DNA of 64,000 nt from CAVVFX01 sp963777595. Lineage in GTDB: Bacteria; Acidobacteriota; Terriglobia; Bryobacterales; Bryobacteraceae. Below are positions 62,717-64,000 of this stretch, one piece after another. How positions within the stretch are numbered: the stretch's first letter is position 1; the number at the start of each line of letters is the position of its first letter. The DNA is taken from positions 7,081-71,080 of the forward strand of contig CAVZRE010000063.1 in assembly GCA_963777595.1 (NCBI GenBank). The letters are read 5' to 3'. The notes beneath the pieces were generated by a model. That model was not told where the DNA came from, searched no databases, and saw only the letters and a program-made list of their open reading frames with translations. The position numbers and the translations under genes are program-made.

Positions 62717-64000
62717 CTACTTTGTCACCATGGGGCGTTCTCGCTTTGGCGGCGGGGGCGGTGCGTCGGTCTTGATCACGCCGCCCTGCGTGTTGCGGAA
62801 CGGAACGCTCAGAACGATTTCCCGGATCAGGGTGCGCGCGCGATAGTTATCCTTAGCGAGGTCGTCTACCAGGTGCTGGACCGTGCAACTATCGCCATCC
62901 TGTAAGGCGCGGCCGAGGGCGTAGCCTAGCACTTTGCCGGTCAGGTGCCGCAGAAACTCGTCTTTGCGATTGAGCAGCGCCTGCCGCAGTTCTACCGGGC
63001 CGTTGAATTTTTCGCCGGACGGCAGTGCTCGCCGACGTGTCGAGCGGCTTGCCGTTGGTCTCCTTGTCGCGCCAGCGGCCCATCCAGTCGAAATTCTCCA
63101 GCGCGAAACCGATCGGGTCCATCAGCTTATGGCAGGCGGCGCAGGCGGGGTCGGCGCGATGCTGTTCCAGTTTCTGGCGCACGCTCAACTGTTTCGGTTT
63201 TTTGTCGGAATCCAGCGGCGGAACGTTGGGCGGCGGAGGCGGAACGGGAGTGCCCAGCAGCGTCTCCAGCACCCACGCCCCGCGCAGCACGGGGCTGGTC
63301 TGCGTGTAGTGGGAGTCATGGCGCCAGCACCGCGCCCATCTGCGTGACGCCGCCGCGCCGGTCGTCCGGCCACTTCACTTGCTGGAAGTCGTTGCCCTGC
63401 ACGTCCACCTTGCCTTCGAGCTGGTAGAAACTTGCACCAGCCGCTCGGTAAGGAACGTGTAATCGGCGGTAAGCAATTCGATCAGGCTGCGGTTCTCGCC
63501 CACGATGTGATCGAACAGCAGCACCGGCTCGGCGCGCAGATCGGCGGCCACTTCGGGCGTGTAGTAGGTCTGCAATTCGGTGAGCAGAGGCGCGACGCGT
63601 CCGCCCAGGTCTTGCGTTCCCAGCCACTGGCCGACGAAAGTCCTTAAACGCGCGAGATCGCGGATAGTCGAGCATGCGGTCGACCTGCGCGGACAGCACG
63701 GCGGATCCTGCAGCCGGCCTTGATCCGCCAAGCGGGAGAGTTGTTCGTCGGGCAGGGTCGACCAGAGGAAATAAGACAGCCGTGCCGCCAACTCGTATTG
63801 GCCCAGCGGATGAATGCCCGGCCGTGCTTACGCTGTTCCATGCGGAACAGAAAATCGGGCTAGACCAGCACGCCGCTGAGCGCCAGTTTCACGCCTTCGG
63901 TATAGGGATCGCCGCGTTGGGCCGCGCGATCGTAAAGGGTCATGAAGCGGTCGATTTCCGCGGGTTCCACGGGACGCCGGAATGCGCGCGGCAGAAAGGA
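62717..64000 (-). pseudogene. DUF1592/DUF1588/DUF1585 cytochrome-type protein, frame-interrupted, cut by window edge
   Basis: C-terminal part of a planctomycete-type protein. From the window end inward: FRRPVEPAEIDRFMTLYDRA and GVKLALSGVLV, a TAG, then PDFLFRM (DUF1592 start); AARLSYFLWSTLPDEQLSRL and YTPEVAADLRAEPVLLFDHI (DUF1592); RGAWVLETLLGTPVPPPPPN with CAACHKLMDPIGFALENFDW (DUF1588, heme-type CxxCH); and YALGRALQDGDSC with IREIVLSVPFR (DUF1585), ending PMVTK at 62717. Several frame changes, near 63820, 63700, 63640, 63435, 63315 and 63030. The TAG near 63864 replaces the expected serine codon TCG in the same frame, so it is a substitution, not an insertion. Confidence 0.83.

Noticed and set aside
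1..64000. Insertion sequences, prophage or integrase
   Set aside because: No transposase, recombinase or phage structural motif was found in any frame.

Overview
The window reads as chromosomal DNA of a soil-type Acidobacteriota, most like the Solibacter/Bryobacterales group. The evidence is family content. There are three large Oar-like TonB-dependent receptors with a carboxypeptidase-regulatory N-terminus. There is an ECF sigma factor fused in operon to a Ser/Thr kinase with a TPR-like sensor. An M56 peptidase carries a C-terminal TIGR03435-type domain, which is typical of Solibacter. DUF1549/DUF1553, DUF1501 and DUF1592-type 'planctomycete cytochrome' proteins are also present. No rRNA, tRNA, CRISPR array, transposase or phage gene was seen.

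Layout. 1-4.4 kb: a frame-broken TonB receptor, a 5'-truncated dienelactone-hydrolase-like gene and a protein with three W-C-C-C-H repeats, all on the minus strand. 4.8-8.1 kb: sigma factor plus kinase. 9.1-16.4 kb: three large plus-strand genes that I cannot assign (744, 520 and 1079 aa; the last has a glycine-rich segment). This is the best candidate for an undescribed system. 16.5-18.7 kb: BlaI repressor plus M56/TIGR03435 sensor, with a self-operator inside the promoter and a short dispersed repeat on each side. 19.4-29.9 kb: a secreted-protein locus (PD40 propeller, three related DUF1349-like beta-sandwich proteins, 3-keto-disaccharide hydrolase-like protein, TonB receptor, double-thioredoxin protein) around a minus-strand membrane protein. 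Both plus-strand units share a near-identical ACGTTACGTAACGT palindrome at their promoters. 30-41.5 kb: a divergent TonB receptor and a Tat-exported aminotransferase, then DUF1549/1553, DUF1501, a BNR propeller and a large unknown secreted protein. 41.7-47.5 kb: envelope and polysaccharide genes (DUF3500, duplicated Wzz-like protein, M23 peptidase, ABC-2 permease, plant-like GDP-mannose 3,5-epimerase). 47.5-54.3 kb: GH2 glycosidase, MDR glucose-dehydrogenase-like enzyme, heparinase-like remnant, DUF1906-type protein, PQQ-like propeller. 54.4-64 kb: HrpB helicase, an unknown protein plus TPR lipoprotein, prfB, S9 peptidase, ThuA protein and a DUF1592/1588/1585 gene running off the end.

Quality caveat. 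Many genes have interrupted frames as written, including the essential prfB. In every break that I could resolve by eye (about fifteen, in seven genes) removing one extra base restores the family sequence. I therefore think most are single-base insertion errors in the assembly, not dead genes. 'Pseudogene' below means 'frame interrupted as written' unless I say otherwise. prfB also has a genuine programmed +1 frameshift site (CTTTGAC), which is distinct from these errors.
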